A DNA stretch of 64,000 nucleotides, from contig DASRES010000055.1 in NCBI GenBank assembly GCA_035651955.1, forward strand, positions 1-64,000. The letters run 5' to 3'. The DNA is from Acidimicrobiia bacterium. Lineage in GTDB: Bacteria > Actinomycetota > Acidimicrobiia > IMCC26256 > JAMXLJ01. Each line of letters opens with the position of its first letter. Position 1 is the stretch's first letter. Positions 1 through 8,023 of the stretch are shown piece by piece. The translations under genes and the position numbers were made by a program. The notes under the pieces were generated by a model. The model did no database searches. It saw nothing but the letters and a program-made list of their open reading frames with translations, and was not told the DNA's origin.

Positions 1-55
1 CGCGGCTGACGCGCGTCGTGGGTGTCGTCGGCGCGTCCGCCGTCGTGATCCTCAT
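1..55 (-). CDS. N-terminus of a gene cut by the left edge (next fli-operon gene, perhaps hook-length control)
   Basis: Only about 18 codons are inside the window. Two in-frame ATGs exist (at 61 and 55). A GGAGG sits directly against the first and 6 bases before the second, so the ATG at 55 is the better start. The reading frame gives MRITTADAPTTPTTRVSR, a Thr/Pro-rich start with no recognisable domain. In other bacteria fliK often follows fliI-fliJ, so FliK is a positional guess only. Confidence 0.4.
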   Translation of the reverse strand, partial: MRITTADAPTTPTTRVSR

Positions 56-57
56 CG

Positions 58-687
58 TCATCCTCCGATCGCGGACCCGGCCGACGGCAGGATGCGGCGG
101 ATCGCGGTGATGTTCTGCGGGAGCGGCGCGAGCTTCACGACGTCGCCCGTGTGCGGCGCGACGACGTACATGCCGTTGCCCGCGTAGATGCCGACGTGAC
201 CGTTGACGCGCATGCCCTTGTCGCCGACCGAGAACACGAGGTCGCCCGGTTGCAGGTCGGCGCGGTCGACCGGTTGGCCGACCTTGACCTGGTCGTAGGT
301 GACGCGGGGCAGGTCGATGCCCATGCGGCGGTACGCGACCTGCACGAGGCCGGAGCAGTCGAGGCCCTTGGACGGGTCGTTGCTGCCGTACACGTACGGC
401 GTGCCGAGGTACTGCTCCGCGATCTGGACGACCTGCTGCCCGGGAGTCGTCGCGCCGCTCGCGCCCGTCGCGGTGGTCGCCTGCCCTCCTTGCACGCCCG
501 CGAGCACGCTCGCGAAGTCCGAGCCCGATCCGGCCGTCGACGTGGTCGACGTCGTCGAGGTCGCCGGTACGCCCGCGACGGTCGCCTGCAGGCTCTCGAT
601 CGAGCTCTGGATCTGCGCGATGCGCGCCTGCGCGGCGGCGAGACCGCTCGCCGCGCTCGTCGCGCTCGTCGCGTCCACCGCGGTCAT
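58..687 (-). CDS. NlpC/P60 (C40) peptidase of the flagellar operon
   Basis: A 209-residue protein. Residues 20-40 are a short helical stretch, 40-82 a Ser/Thr/Gly-rich linker, and about 83-205 an NlpC/P60 domain with catalytic Cys111 in an LDCSGLV motif, His164 in NGHVGIY and a third polar residue near His179. The family cleaves peptidoglycan stem peptides. Its place just after fliJ suggests it opens the wall for the rod, a role filled by FlgJ or a lytic transglycosylase elsewhere. No classical signal peptide is visible, so export through the flagellar type III route is an inference. The ATG overlaps the fliJ stop as ATGA and is preceded by AGGAG carried in the repeat described at 684-822. 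Confidence 0.85.
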   Translation of the reverse strand: MTAVDATSATSAASGLAAAQARIAQIQSSIESLQATVAGVPATSTTSTTSTAGSGSDFASVLAGVQGGQATTATGASGATTPGQQVVQIAEQYLGTPYVYGSNDPSKGLDCSGLVQVAYRRMGIDLPRVTYDQVKVGQPVDRADLQPGDLVFSVGDKGMRVNGHVGIYAGNGMYVVAPHTGDVVKLAPLPQNITAIRRILPSAGSAIGG

Positions 688-822
688 GATGTTTCCGCTC
701 CTGGCGCCTTCGGCGCCGGGTGATCCCCGTGGTCGCGCTCGCTGCTCGCGCGGGATACCCGGCTCGCGGACGCTCGCCGCTCGCGGGGCCACGCTTCCGC
801 TCGCCTCTCGGCTCGCTCGCTC
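684..822 (-). repeat. Junction repeat, copy A (fliJ tail / C40 peptidase start)
   Basis: About 139 bases align without gaps to 17020-17158 with roughly 13 differences (about 90 percent identity). Read on the minus strand, it encodes the C-terminus of the upstream gene, then a GGCGCC-based hairpin, an AGGAG or GAGAG ribosome-binding site and the ATGA/GTGA stop-start of the next gene. A third, partial copy is at 23506-23558. Confidence 0.85.
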
Positions 823-1271
823 CCGCTCCGGTCGTCGTCCGTCGCGCGCGTCGTGCGGAACCGGCTGACGACGAGGTCGTCGACCTCCTGGTCCGCGGCA
901 CGCTGCGTCTCGAGCGCGTGCTCGGCGCGGTCGCGCTCGTCGAGACGCTCGAGGCCTTCCACACGTTGCGCGGTCACGTGCCACGCGAGCCGCTTCTCCT
1001 CGGCGGCGTGCTCGGCGACTTCGCGCGCGGCGCGCGCCATCGAGATCGACGACGCGATCGACGCGAGACGCGCCTGGTTGGCGAGGAACGCGGGTGTCGA
1101 CGCGACCTTGGCCGGCTTCGGCAGCTCCTCGAGGTGCGCGATCCGCTGCGCGAGGTGGACCTGCGCGGCCGCGACGGCCTGGTTCGCCCCGAGCAGCTCC
1201 GCGCGGGCGCGCTCCTCCTGGATGCGGCGCACGCGCAGGACTGAGTCCAGCCGGAACCGGTACCGCTTCAT
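684..1271 (-). CDS. fliJ: Flagellar export protein FliJ with a repeat-derived C-terminal tail
   Basis: FliJ is the coiled-coil subunit of the flagellar export ATPase complex, sitting in the FliI ring. The protein is 195 residues; the first 145 or so (MKRYRFRLDSVLRVRR...) are the charged Ala/Arg/Glu-rich coiled coil of usual FliJ length (about 145-150). The last 45 residues, from about SERAERRAEAWP onward, are encoded by an intergenic repeat and are nearly the same as the tail of LegG encoded at 17020-18315. The start ATG is preceded by GGGAG. The stop overlaps the next start as ATGA. Confidence 0.88.
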   Translation of the reverse strand: MKRYRFRLDSVLRVRRIQEERARAELLGANQAVAAAQVHLAQRIAHLEELPKPAKVASTPAFLANQARLASIASSISMARAAREVAEHAAEEKRLAWHVTAQRVEGLERLDERDRAEHALETQRAADQEVDDLVVSRFRTTRATDDDRSGSERAERRAEAWPRERRASASRVSRASSERDHGDHPAPKAPGAETS

Positions 1272-1355
1272 GTTGTGGTTGGGCTCCCGTCTTCGGGTCG
1301 ATTCCGCTTCGGCCTCCCGGGCATCCGCCCAGGCCTCCGCTTCATCTCCCTGTCT

Positions 1356-2675
1356 CTACTGCGCAGGCGTCGGCGTCGCGACGATCGCCTGCAGCGCGGC
1401 CCATCCCGCGTCTGCCGTGGCGATCTCGCCGAGGTCCTGTCGGAGGAAGCCGTCCATGGCGTCTCGGAGTTGCACCGCCCGGTCCACGAGCGGGTTCGTT
1501 CCCGGCACGTACGCGCCGATCTCGATGAGGTCACGCGCGTCGCGGTACGCGGCCAGCAGGCGACGGAACTCCGTCGCCGCGGCGCGCTGCTCGCGCGTGG
1601 TGATCGCGGGTGCGACCCGTGAGATGGACTCGAGCACCTCGATGCTCGGGAAGTGGCCCGCCGTCGCGAGCCGCCGCGACAGCACGACGTGCCCGTCGAG
1701 GATCGAGCGGGCCGCGTCGCCGATCGGCTCGTTCATGTCGTCGCCCTCGACGAGCACGGTGTACAGGCCGGTGATCGAGCCGCGCTCGCCTGCACCGGCG
1801 CGCTCGAGCAGCTTCGGCAACAACGAGAACACGGACGGCGGGTAGCCGCGGGTTGCGGGCGGCTCGCCGGCCGACAGGCCGACCTCGCGCTGCGCCATCG
1901 CGAAGCGCGTGAGGCTGTCCATCATCAACACGACGTCCGCGCCCTCGTCCCGGAACCATTCCGCGATGCGGGTCGCGGTGAACGCGGCGCGCAGGCGCAC
2001 GAGCGCGGGCTCGTCCGACGTCGCGACGACGACGACCGACCGGGCCAGGCCCTCGTCGCCGAGGTCGCTCTCGATGAAGTCGCGGACCTCACGCCCGCGC
2101 TCGCCGATGAGGCCGATGACCGAGACCTGTGCCTCCGTGCCGCGGGCGATCATCGACAGCACGCTCGACTTGCCGACGCCCGAGCCGGCGAAGATGCCGA
2201 GGCGTTGCCCACGCCCGCACGGGATCAGCGTGTCGAGCGCGCGCACCCCGAGCGGGAGCTGCCGGTCGACGTGGCTGCGTCGCAGCGGGTGGGGCGGCTC
2301 GCCGTCGACGGTCACGCGCGTGACGTCGCGCAGCGCGCCGAGGTCGTCGATCGGCCGGCCGAGCCCGTCGAGGACGCGTCCGAGGAGACCGGCACCGACG
2401 GGAACGGTCATGGGACGGTCCGCGGCCGCGACGGTCGCGCCGGTGCGCACACCGCGCAGGTCGCCGAGCGGCATGCAGACGAGGCCGCGGTCGCGCAGCG
2501 CGACCACCTCCGCGGGCAGCGGGCCGTGCGGCGTGTCGATCGTGACCGCGTCGCCGATCGCGCTCTCGAGTCCCTCCACCTCGAGCTGCAGGCCGACGAC
2601 CGACGTGACGCGGCCCGTCACACGCGGGCGCGCGACGCGCGCGGCCTCTTCGAGTCGCGTCAGGAGCGCGTTCAC
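1356..2675 (-). CDS. fliI: Flagellum-specific ATPase FliI
   Basis: Cytoplasmic ATPase energising flagellar export. The 439-residue length is normal. Walker A is AGSGVGKS near residues 163-170, a GERGREVRDF segment with the catalytic Glu follows near 191-200, and Walker B ends in DSLTRFAMAQREV near 253. A longer frame exists upstream, but the GTG at 2675 has GGGAG 7 bases before it and forms a GTGA overlap with the fliH stop, so it is chosen. The 84-base gap to fliJ is the largest inside this operon; it contains a GGCC-arm hairpin and a GGGAG before fliJ. Confidence 0.97.
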   Translation of the reverse strand: MNALLTRLEEAARVARPRVTGRVTSVVGLQLEVEGLESAIGDAVTIDTPHGPLPAEVVALRDRGLVCMPLGDLRGVRTGATVAAADRPMTVPVGAGLLGRVLDGLGRPIDDLGALRDVTRVTVDGEPPHPLRRSHVDRQLPLGVRALDTLIPCGRGQRLGIFAGSGVGKSSVLSMIARGTEAQVSVIGLIGERGREVRDFIESDLGDEGLARSVVVVATSDEPALVRLRAAFTATRIAEWFRDEGADVVLMMDSLTRFAMAQREVGLSAGEPPATRGYPPSVFSLLPKLLERAGAGERGSITGLYTVLVEGDDMNEPIGDAARSILDGHVVLSRRLATAGHFPSIEVLESISRVAPAITTREQRAAATEFRRLLAAYRDARDLIEIGAYVPGTNPLVDRAVQLRDAMDGFLRQDLGEIATADAGWAALQAIVATPTPAQ

Positions 2676-3334
2676 CTGGCGTCTCCCACACCGAGCGCGA
2701 CGCGCACGCGGTCGACGGCGTCGGCGAGGATCGCGTCGACACGGCACGACCCGGCCTCGACGCGCGCGTCACCGGGTGCGAGCGACGGATCGGGGACCAA
2801 CGTCACGTCCCGCCCGGGCGCGAGCTGGGCGGCGTCGCCGATCGTCTCGACGTCCTGCGGGCTGAGATGGATGCGCACAGGAAGTCGCTCGGGCGCGAGG
2901 GCCAGAGCGCGCGCGACCGCGTCGTGACCGGGGTTCGCGGCCAACGCGAGCTCGCGGCCCAGCAGCGCCTGCAGCAGCGCGAACGCGGCCGACGCAAGCG
3001 CGTCCTCGACGTCCGCGAACGCGCGGCCCTGCTCGGCGTCGAAGCGCGTCGCGGCGAGCTCCAGCGCCTGCAACGCCGGCCGGAGCCGCGCGGCCCGCTC
3101 GGCCTGCGCCTGCTGTGCCTCGAACGCGGCCGCCTGCATCCCCTCGCTGTGGCCTGCCGCGTAGCCGGCGTCGAAGCCCTCGCGGAACCCGGCCTCGCGC
3201 GCGTCGCTCACGAGCGCGTCGTCCACGAGCACGCCCGCGGTCGACTGGGACGGCAGCACGGCCGTCTCGAACGCCTGGACCGGCTGCGAGTACGCCTTGA
3301 GCACGGCGCTGCGCCTCACCTCGGGCCGCCCCAT
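2672..3334 (-). CDS. fliH: Flagellar assembly protein FliH
   Basis: Regulator of the FliI ATPase, linking it to the export gate and C-ring. The 220-residue protein has the family pattern: a short variable N-terminus, a Gly-rich helix (AREAGFREGFDAGYAAGHSEG, about residues 46-66), then an Ala/Arg-rich coiled coil and a C-terminal FliI-binding region with a KOW-free VEAGSCRVDAILADAVDRV end. The ATG overlaps the fliG stop by one base (TGATG). No good Shine-Dalgarno is visible, so translational coupling is likely. Confidence 0.85.
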   Translation of the reverse strand: MGRPEVRRSAVLKAYSQPVQAFETAVLPSQSTAGVLVDDALVSDAREAGFREGFDAGYAAGHSEGMQAAAFEAQQAQAERAARLRPALQALELAATRFDAEQGRAFADVEDALASAAFALLQALLGRELALAANPGHDAVARALALAPERLPVRIHLSPQDVETIGDAAQLAPGRDVTLVPDPSLAPGDARVEAGSCRVDAILADAVDRVRVALGVGDAR

Positions 3335-4341
3335 CAGTTCACGAACTCCTCGTTGGAGCGCGTGACGACGATCTGGCCGGCCTCTTCGAGCGCACGGATG
3401 ACGCGCACGACCGCGCCCTGCGCCTCCTCGACCGTCTTCAGCCGCATCGGCCCGAGCAGCTCGATCTCCTCGTCGAGGTTCGCCGAGGCGCGCTCGGACA
3501 TGTTCGACATGATCTTCTGGCGCACGTTCGGCGCGACACCCTTGAGCGCGACCGCGAGCTCCTTCGAGTCGACCTGCCGGAGCACGAGCTGGATCGAGCG
3601 GTCGTCGAGGCTGACGATGTCCTCGAAGACGAACATCCGCCCGCGCACCTCGTCCGCGAGCTCCGGGTTGTCGCGCTCGAGGCCCTCGAAGATGAGGCGC
3701 TCGGTCGCGCGGTCGGAGCGGTTGAGGATGTCGACGAGCGCCTGCACGCCGCCCACGACCGACATGTCCTGCTGCTGCACGAGCGACGACAGCTTCGGCT
3801 CGAGGATCGCCTCGATCTGCGCGATCACCTCCGGTGACGTGCGGTCCATTGTCGCCAGCCGGCGCGCGACGTCGCGCTGCAGCTCCTCCGGCAGCGCGCT
3901 CAGGACCATCGCCCCGGCGTCCGCGTTCAGGTGCGCGAGCACGAGCGCGATCGTCTGCGGGTGCTCGTCCTGCAGGTAGCTCAGCACCTGGCGGGGATCG
4001 GCACGGCGGAGGAACTCGAACGGCGCCTTCACGATCGTCGCGCCGAGGCTCTCGAGGATCTCCCGCGCCTTGTCCTCGCCGAGCGTCTCCTCGAGCAGCT
4101 CGCGGGCGCGGTCGAACCCGCCCTGCGCGACGTGTGCACGCGCGGTGCGCAGCTCGTTGAACTCGCTCATCACCGCGTCGACCGACTCCGCCTTCACGGT
4201 GTCGAGGCGCGCGACCTCCGCCATGATCTGCGACACCTCCTGCTCGCGCAGGAGCCGCAGCACCTTGGCCGACCGCTCCGTACCGACCTGCATCAGCAGG
4301 ACCGCAGCCTTCTGCGGCCCCGTGAGACCCCGCTGCGCCAC
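3334..4341 (-). CDS. fliG: Flagellar motor switch protein FliG
   Basis: C-ring protein that couples ion flow to rotation and switching. The 335 residues match the family. The N-terminus (LTGPQKAAVLLMQVG) binds FliF, the middle carries the EHPQTIALVLAHL motif near residue 130, and the C-terminal motor domain holds the charged helix VDSKELAVALKGV and SKNM-like SNMSERASANLDEEIELLG. The GTG start is preceded by AGGAG with 8-base spacing inside the end of fliF; the two genes are separated by 4 bases. Confidence 0.97.
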   Translation of the reverse strand: MAQRGLTGPQKAAVLLMQVGTERSAKVLRLLREQEVSQIMAEVARLDTVKAESVDAVMSEFNELRTARAHVAQGGFDRARELLEETLGEDKAREILESLGATIVKAPFEFLRRADPRQVLSYLQDEHPQTIALVLAHLNADAGAMVLSALPEELQRDVARRLATMDRTSPEVIAQIEAILEPKLSSLVQQQDMSVVGGVQALVDILNRSDRATERLIFEGLERDNPELADEVRGRMFVFEDIVSLDDRSIQLVLRQVDSKELAVALKGVAPNVRQKIMSNMSERASANLDEEIELLGPMRLKTVEEAQGAVVRVIRALEEAGQIVVTRSNEEFVN

Positions 4342-4345
4342 CTCG

Positions 4346-6034
4346 TCAGCTCCTGCGGTCCGCGAGCCAGCTGCGCAGGGTGGCGGCGGCTTCCTCGGGC
4401 TGGCGGTCGATCAGGGCGACGATCTCGTGCTCGAGCTGGTCCATCTCGGTCGGCTCCGGCAGGCTCGCCGGCTCCAGCGAGGCCGGCCCGTCGTGGTCCT
4501 CGAGCGCCTGCAGCTGCGCGAGCTGCTGGCTCTGCAGGAGGCGTGCCATGTCGGCCGCGGGGAGCGCGGCTCCCGTCCCCGCCTCGAGCGCACGCAGGTC
4601 GAGCGGCACGCGGATCGGCTCACGGGCCGCGGCCTTCTTCATCGCGCGCCAGGCGAGGAACAGCACCACGCCGACGAGCAGCAGCGCGACGAGCGCCTTG
4701 ATCATGTCGAACAGCGCGTTCTGCTTCTTCTGCTGCTCGCTCGACGACAGCGCCTTCGCGGCGTCCTTGGACGCGGTCTGGTCGAAGCTCATGCGCGTCA
4801 CGTTGATCGTGTCGCCGCGCGTCGGGTCGAGGCCGACCGCGGCCTGCACCGAGCTCTGCACGTTCGGCACGTCCGACGGCTGCACCTTGTTGCCGTCCAC
4901 GATGACCGCCACCGAGAGGCGGTTGATCTTGCCGGGCGCGCTGCGGACCTCGGCGTGGACCTTGCCGACGCCGTTGGTCGTGTCCGACGTGTTCTTCGAG
5001 TAGTTCGTGTTGCCGCCCGCGGCGGCCGGAGTGCCGTTGGGGCCGAGCACGCCGGTCGAGCTGCTCGACGGGCCCGTGAACGTCTCGGTCGACTGGTTCT
5101 GCGTGAGCGCGGGTGCCGTCGTCGGCGTCGTGGCCCCCGCGACCGTCGTCGGCGTCGTGCCCACGACCTGGTCCGCGATGTCGTTGCCATACGCGTCCGC
5201 GGTCGTCGCCTTCTCGTCGAAGTTGAGGTCGGCCGCGACACGCACGATCGCGTGGCCGGGACCGTAGATCTGGTCGAGCATCTGCTGGACCGACTCCGTG
5301 ACCCGCGACTCGTACGACGCGGTGTCGCCTGCGTGCGCGTCGCCGGCCGCTGACCCCGCGATGCCCGGCGCGGACAGCACGGTGCCCTTCGTGTCCGCGA
5401 CCGTGACGTCGTTCGGCGACAGGCCCTGCACGCTCGACGCGACGAGGTTGACGATCGCCTGCACGGACCCCGAGTCGAGCGGCTGGTTCGGCTTCGTCTT
5501 CACGAGCACCGACGCGCTCGGCTTCTGCGAGTCCTGCGCGAACACGTCGTTCTGCGCGATGACGAGGTGGACGTTCGCCGCCTCGACCGAGTCGAGCGCC
5601 TCGATCGTCTTCGTGAGCTCGCCCTCGAGCGCGCGCTGGTAGTCGACGTTCTGCTTGAACTCGGAGGTGGTGAGGCCCTCCTTGTCGAGCAGCGCGTACC
5701 CGTCGCTGTTGCTCGCCGGCAGACCCTGCGCGCTCATGTCGAGACGCTCCTGGTACACCTGCGACTGCGGCACGAGGATCGTGTTGCCGCCGTTCGCGAG
5801 CTGGTACTTGATGCCCTTCGACTGCAGCTTCGTCGTGATGTCCGACGCGTCCTTCGAGTCCAGGTTGCTGAACAGCGGCGCGTACTGCGTCTTGGGCGCG
5901 TGCGACAGGAACAGCATCCCCACGACGACGAGGCCGATCGCGCCGAGACCGGTCACGACCTTCTGGCCCGTCGTGAAACCGCCGAGGAACCGCTGGATCT
6001 GGCTCTTCGTGCGGTCGAGGTCGAGCTTGGGCAT
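4346..6034 (-). CDS. fliF: Flagellar MS-ring protein FliF
   Basis: Forms the MS ring in the cytoplasmic membrane. Of 562 residues, a first membrane span lies at about 22-45 (VVTGLGAIGLVVVGMLFLS), periplasmic ring-building domains follow, and a second span is near 440-463 (ALVALLLVGVVLFLAW). A C-terminal acidic tail ending EEAAATLRSWLADRR matches the FliG-binding end of the family. The periplasmic part contains a low-complexity Thr/Gly/Ser region near 290-350. The ATG overlaps the fliE stop by one base. Confidence 0.96.
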   Translation of the reverse strand: MPKLDLDRTKSQIQRFLGGFTTGQKVVTGLGAIGLVVVGMLFLSHAPKTQYAPLFSNLDSKDASDITTKLQSKGIKYQLANGGNTILVPQSQVYQERLDMSAQGLPASNSDGYALLDKEGLTTSEFKQNVDYQRALEGELTKTIEALDSVEAANVHLVIAQNDVFAQDSQKPSASVLVKTKPNQPLDSGSVQAIVNLVASSVQGLSPNDVTVADTKGTVLSAPGIAGSAAGDAHAGDTASYESRVTESVQQMLDQIYGPGHAIVRVAADLNFDEKATTADAYGNDIADQVVGTTPTTVAGATTPTTAPALTQNQSTETFTGPSSSSTGVLGPNGTPAAAGGNTNYSKNTSDTTNGVGKVHAEVRSAPGKINRLSVAVIVDGNKVQPSDVPNVQSSVQAAVGLDPTRGDTINVTRMSFDQTASKDAAKALSSSEQQKKQNALFDMIKALVALLLVGVVLFLAWRAMKKAAAREPIRVPLDLRALEAGTGAALPAADMARLLQSQQLAQLQALEDHDGPASLEPASLPEPTEMDQLEHEIVALIDRQPEEAAATLRSWLADRRS

Positions 6035-6375
6035 CAGACCTGCATCCCCATGATCGAGTTGAAGGACTGCACGGCGCTGTCACGCACCGCGGTCGTGAGC
6101 TGGGTCTGCAGCTGCGCCTGCTGCGACGCGATCAGGTAGTCCGTCATGTCGGTGAGGTTGCCGGTGGCGGCCTGCGTCGACAGCTGGTCCGCGTTCGCCT
6201 GGGTGCTCTGCAACTGGTCGAGCGCGTTCGCGATCGCGGTGCCGAAGTCGCCCGTCGCGCCCTGCGCCGCGCCGGCGGCGCCGGTGGCATCCGTCGGCGT
6301 CGCGGCGGTCGGCTGGAGCCCGAGCGTCGCGAGCGGGCCGAGTGAACCGAGTGATCCCACGGCAGGGACGGCCAT
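6034..6375 (-). CDS. fliE: Flagellar hook-basal body protein FliE
   Basis: Small junction protein between the MS ring and the rod. The 113-residue length is typical. The N-terminal half is Ala/Gly/Thr-rich and the C-terminal half has the conserved DFGTAIANALDQLQ and YLIASQQAQLQTQLTTAVRDSAVQ-like helices ending in SIMGMQV. GGGAAG precedes the ATG. The gene lies 6 bases after the flgC stop. Confidence 0.92.
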   Translation of the reverse strand: MAVPAVGSLGSLGPLATLGLQPTAATPTDATGAAGAAQGATGDFGTAIANALDQLQSTQANADQLSTQAATGNLTDMTDYLIASQQAQLQTQLTTAVRDSAVQSFNSIMGMQV

Positions 6376-6381
6376 GTCGCG

Positions 6382-6792
6382 CTACTTCCCGAGCTCGAGC
6401 GCGGCCTGGTACGACTCCTGCGCACGCGAGATCGTCGCCAGGTTCGCCTGGTAGCCGCGCTCGGCCACCATCATCTGGACCATCTGGTCGCCGAGGTCGA
6501 TGTCGGGCATGCGGACGTTGCCCTGCGCGTCGGCGAGCGGGTTGCTCGGGTCGTTCACGACGCGACCCGTCGGGCTGCCGAACGTCACCCCCGCGACCGC
6601 GGCACCGTGACCGATCCCCGAACCGTCCGTGCTCGGCACGGACTCGGCGACGACCATGCGCTCCTGGAACGCGGGCTGGTTCATCGGCCGCGCGGTGTCG
6701 AGGTTGGCGATGTTGTCGGACACCGCGTCGAGCCACGTGCGATACACGTGCAGGCTCGAGCCCGACGTGTTCATCGCGTCGAACATGGACAT
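6382..6792 (-). CDS. flgC: Flagellar basal-body rod protein FlgC
   Basis: Proximal rod protein. The 136 residues begin MSMFDAMNTSGSSLHVYRTW, followed by the rod-family motif VSDNIANLDTARP. The C-terminus contains the conserved MPDIDLGDQMVQMMVAERG and YQANL motifs. It is separated from flgB by 3 bases, in the normal flgB-flgC-fliE order. Confidence 0.96.
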   Translation of the reverse strand: MSMFDAMNTSGSSLHVYRTWLDAVSDNIANLDTARPMNQPAFQERMVVAESVPSTDGSGIGHGAAVAGVTFGSPTGRVVNDPSNPLADAQGNVRMPDIDLGDQMVQMMVAERGYQANLATISRAQESYQAALELGK

Positions 6793-6795
6793 CGG

Positions 6796-7140
6796 CTAGC
6801 CCTTCCCGATCGACATGCGGAGGATGTTGAACTTCGCGGTCATCGCCTCGACCATGAGCTGGTACTGCATGCCCGTCTGCATCATCGAGACGGTCTCGTC
6901 GTCGAGGCTCACGTTGTTGCCCTGGAGGTTCGTGGGCGCGTTCGAGCGCGTGATCGTCGGTTGCACGGTGCCCGGGTCGCCGCCGTTCTGGATCGCGTCG
7001 CGCAGCGAGTCCTCGAACGAGACCTGCTCGGCGAGGAAGCCCGGCGTCTCGGTGTTGGCGACGTTGTCGGAGATCGCCCGCTGGCGCGCGGCGAGGCCGT
7101 GGAGCGCGCCCTGGATGGCCTCCATCGCGAGGTCCATCAC
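6796..7140 (-). CDS. flgB: Flagellar basal-body rod protein FlgB (first gene of the operon)
   Basis: Proximal rod protein of 114 residues with the family motif RAISDNVANTETPGFLAEQV near 20-39 and a C-terminal FNILRMSIGKG. A GTG at 7140 and an ATG at 7137 are both in frame. A GGAGG 9 bases before the GTG favours 7140. It heads the operon that runs to the left edge; the upstream 380 bases carry the probable promoter. Confidence 0.95.
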   Translation of the reverse strand: MMDLAMEAIQGALHGLAARQRAISDNVANTETPGFLAEQVSFEDSLRDAIQNGGDPGTVQPTITRSNAPTNLQGNNVSLDDETVSMMQTGMQYQLMVEAMTAKFNILRMSIGKG

Positions 7141-7359
7141 GCGCCTTCACCTCCCCGCGGGGTACCGGTGATCAGGCGCGCACGCGAGACGCAGCCGAGG
7201 CGGGGCCGGAGGCCGGGACGCCGGAGCGGAGCCGACCCGGGAGATGTCGCGATGCTTCGAGCGTCGTCGCAGTTGTGCGGTCGAGTGGACGACAACGCGA
7301 ACCTCCGCGTTCGCTGCCGGCACCCATCCATGGCGTCGAGGCGAGCTTCTCCGTGCTCG

Positions 7360-7394
7360 ACGCATCCCATCGGCGGGTCGGCCGCGCGCCTGAG
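7360..7394 (-). promoter_or_regulatory. Sigma-28 (WhiG/FliA)-like promoter of the flgB operon
   Basis: On the minus strand, CTCA is followed by 16 bases and GCCGATGG, close to the GCCGATAA -10 of sigma-28 promoters. The block CCCGCCGATGGGATGCGT differs by two bases from the block upstream of flgN. The -35 element is weak against the TAAA consensus. Confidence 0.5.
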
Positions 7395-7481
7395 GAGATC
7401 GGGCGCGATGCCGCGGATCCGCCGCGTGTCACGCGCGCGGGCGCGGAGCTTTCATTGAGAGAATTCCGTTGCTCCGCGGTA

Positions 7482-7504
7482 CTCACGTTTCAATGAAACG
7501 TGAG
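7482..7504. repeat. 23-bp palindrome between the 79-residue gene and flgB
   Basis: CTCACGTTTCA, one central A, then TGAAACGTGAG: perfect 11-base arms. It starts 16 bases after the stop of the gene at 7521-7760 on the minus strand. It could be a terminator (loop very tight, no U tract) or an operator for flgB expression. Confidence 0.6.
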
Positions 7505-7520
7505 GAGCACGTCGAAGAGC

Positions 7521-7760
7521 TCAGTTCGCGGACGGGTCGAGCAGGCCGCGCAGCACGCTCGTCGCGGTGTCGCGCTCGAGCAGGCCGGCGGGCGGGAGAT
7601 CCCGCAGCGCGTTCGTGACCCGCTCGCCGTGCACCTCGCCTGCGGGACCGAACAGGTCGAGCAGCGCGTCGACGACGACGCCCCGGTCGATGAGCTGCGA
7701 CGTCGGCAGCGCGTCGATCACCTCGCGGACGTGGTCGGTGAAGGTCGTCGTCTCGCTCAT
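7521..7760 (-). CDS. Small hypothetical protein
   Basis: A 79-residue acidic protein with the helical pattern MSETTTFTDHVREVIDALPT followed by VVVDALLDLFGPAG. There are no cysteines, membrane spans or motifs recognised. CAGGAG lies just before the ATG. It is the last gene before the flgB promoter region and points the same way. Function unknown; flagellar linkage is only positional. Confidence 0.6.
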   Translation of the reverse strand: MSETTTFTDHVREVIDALPTSQLIDRGVVVDALLDLFGPAGEVHGERVTNALRDLPPAGLLERDTATSVLRGLLDPSAN

Positions 7761-8023
7761 GACTCCTGTCTCGGCACGGTCGGCCCTCGCTGGAGGGGAT
7801 TCGGGCGTGAACGTGGGGTCGAACGTTCGCGCTCCGGCGGCGATTCCGGAAGGGTCGTCCGGATCATTCCGTTCGCCTGATTTGCCCGGGTGCCCGGTGG
7901 CACACCGCACCCGGGCCGCGCCCGAGCGCCCGGATGGGTCTTGAGCGGGCCCACCGGCGTGCCGATGAGCAGACCGGGGAGGCGTGGCGACGGGCCCGCC
8001 CGGTACGTGAAGGCACGAGGGCG

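Larger units (their letters stand above)
7141..7520. other. Intergenic region upstream of the flgB operon
   Basis: No convincing gene is found in these 380 bases. On the minus strand, GCCGATGG at 7367-7374 with CTCA 16 bases upstream resembles a sigma-28 promoter and shares an 18-base block with the flgN upstream region. The leader from there to flgB would be about 220 bases. GC-rich inverted segments lie at 7190-7240. A perfect palindrome is at 7482-7504, and GCGGAGC/GCTCCGC arms lie at 7443-7449 and 7471-7477. Confidence 0.5.

Noticed and set aside
1653-2927. Long plus-strand open frame opposite fliI-fliH
   Set aside because: It is antisense to a clear FliI with intact Walker motifs; the Arg/Asp-rich product has no domain pattern. 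High GC produces many such frames in the window.
7172-7486. Minus-strand frame of 104 residues upstream of flgB
   Set aside because: Arg/Ser-rich without domain or ribosome site, and it runs through the probable promoter and the palindrome.
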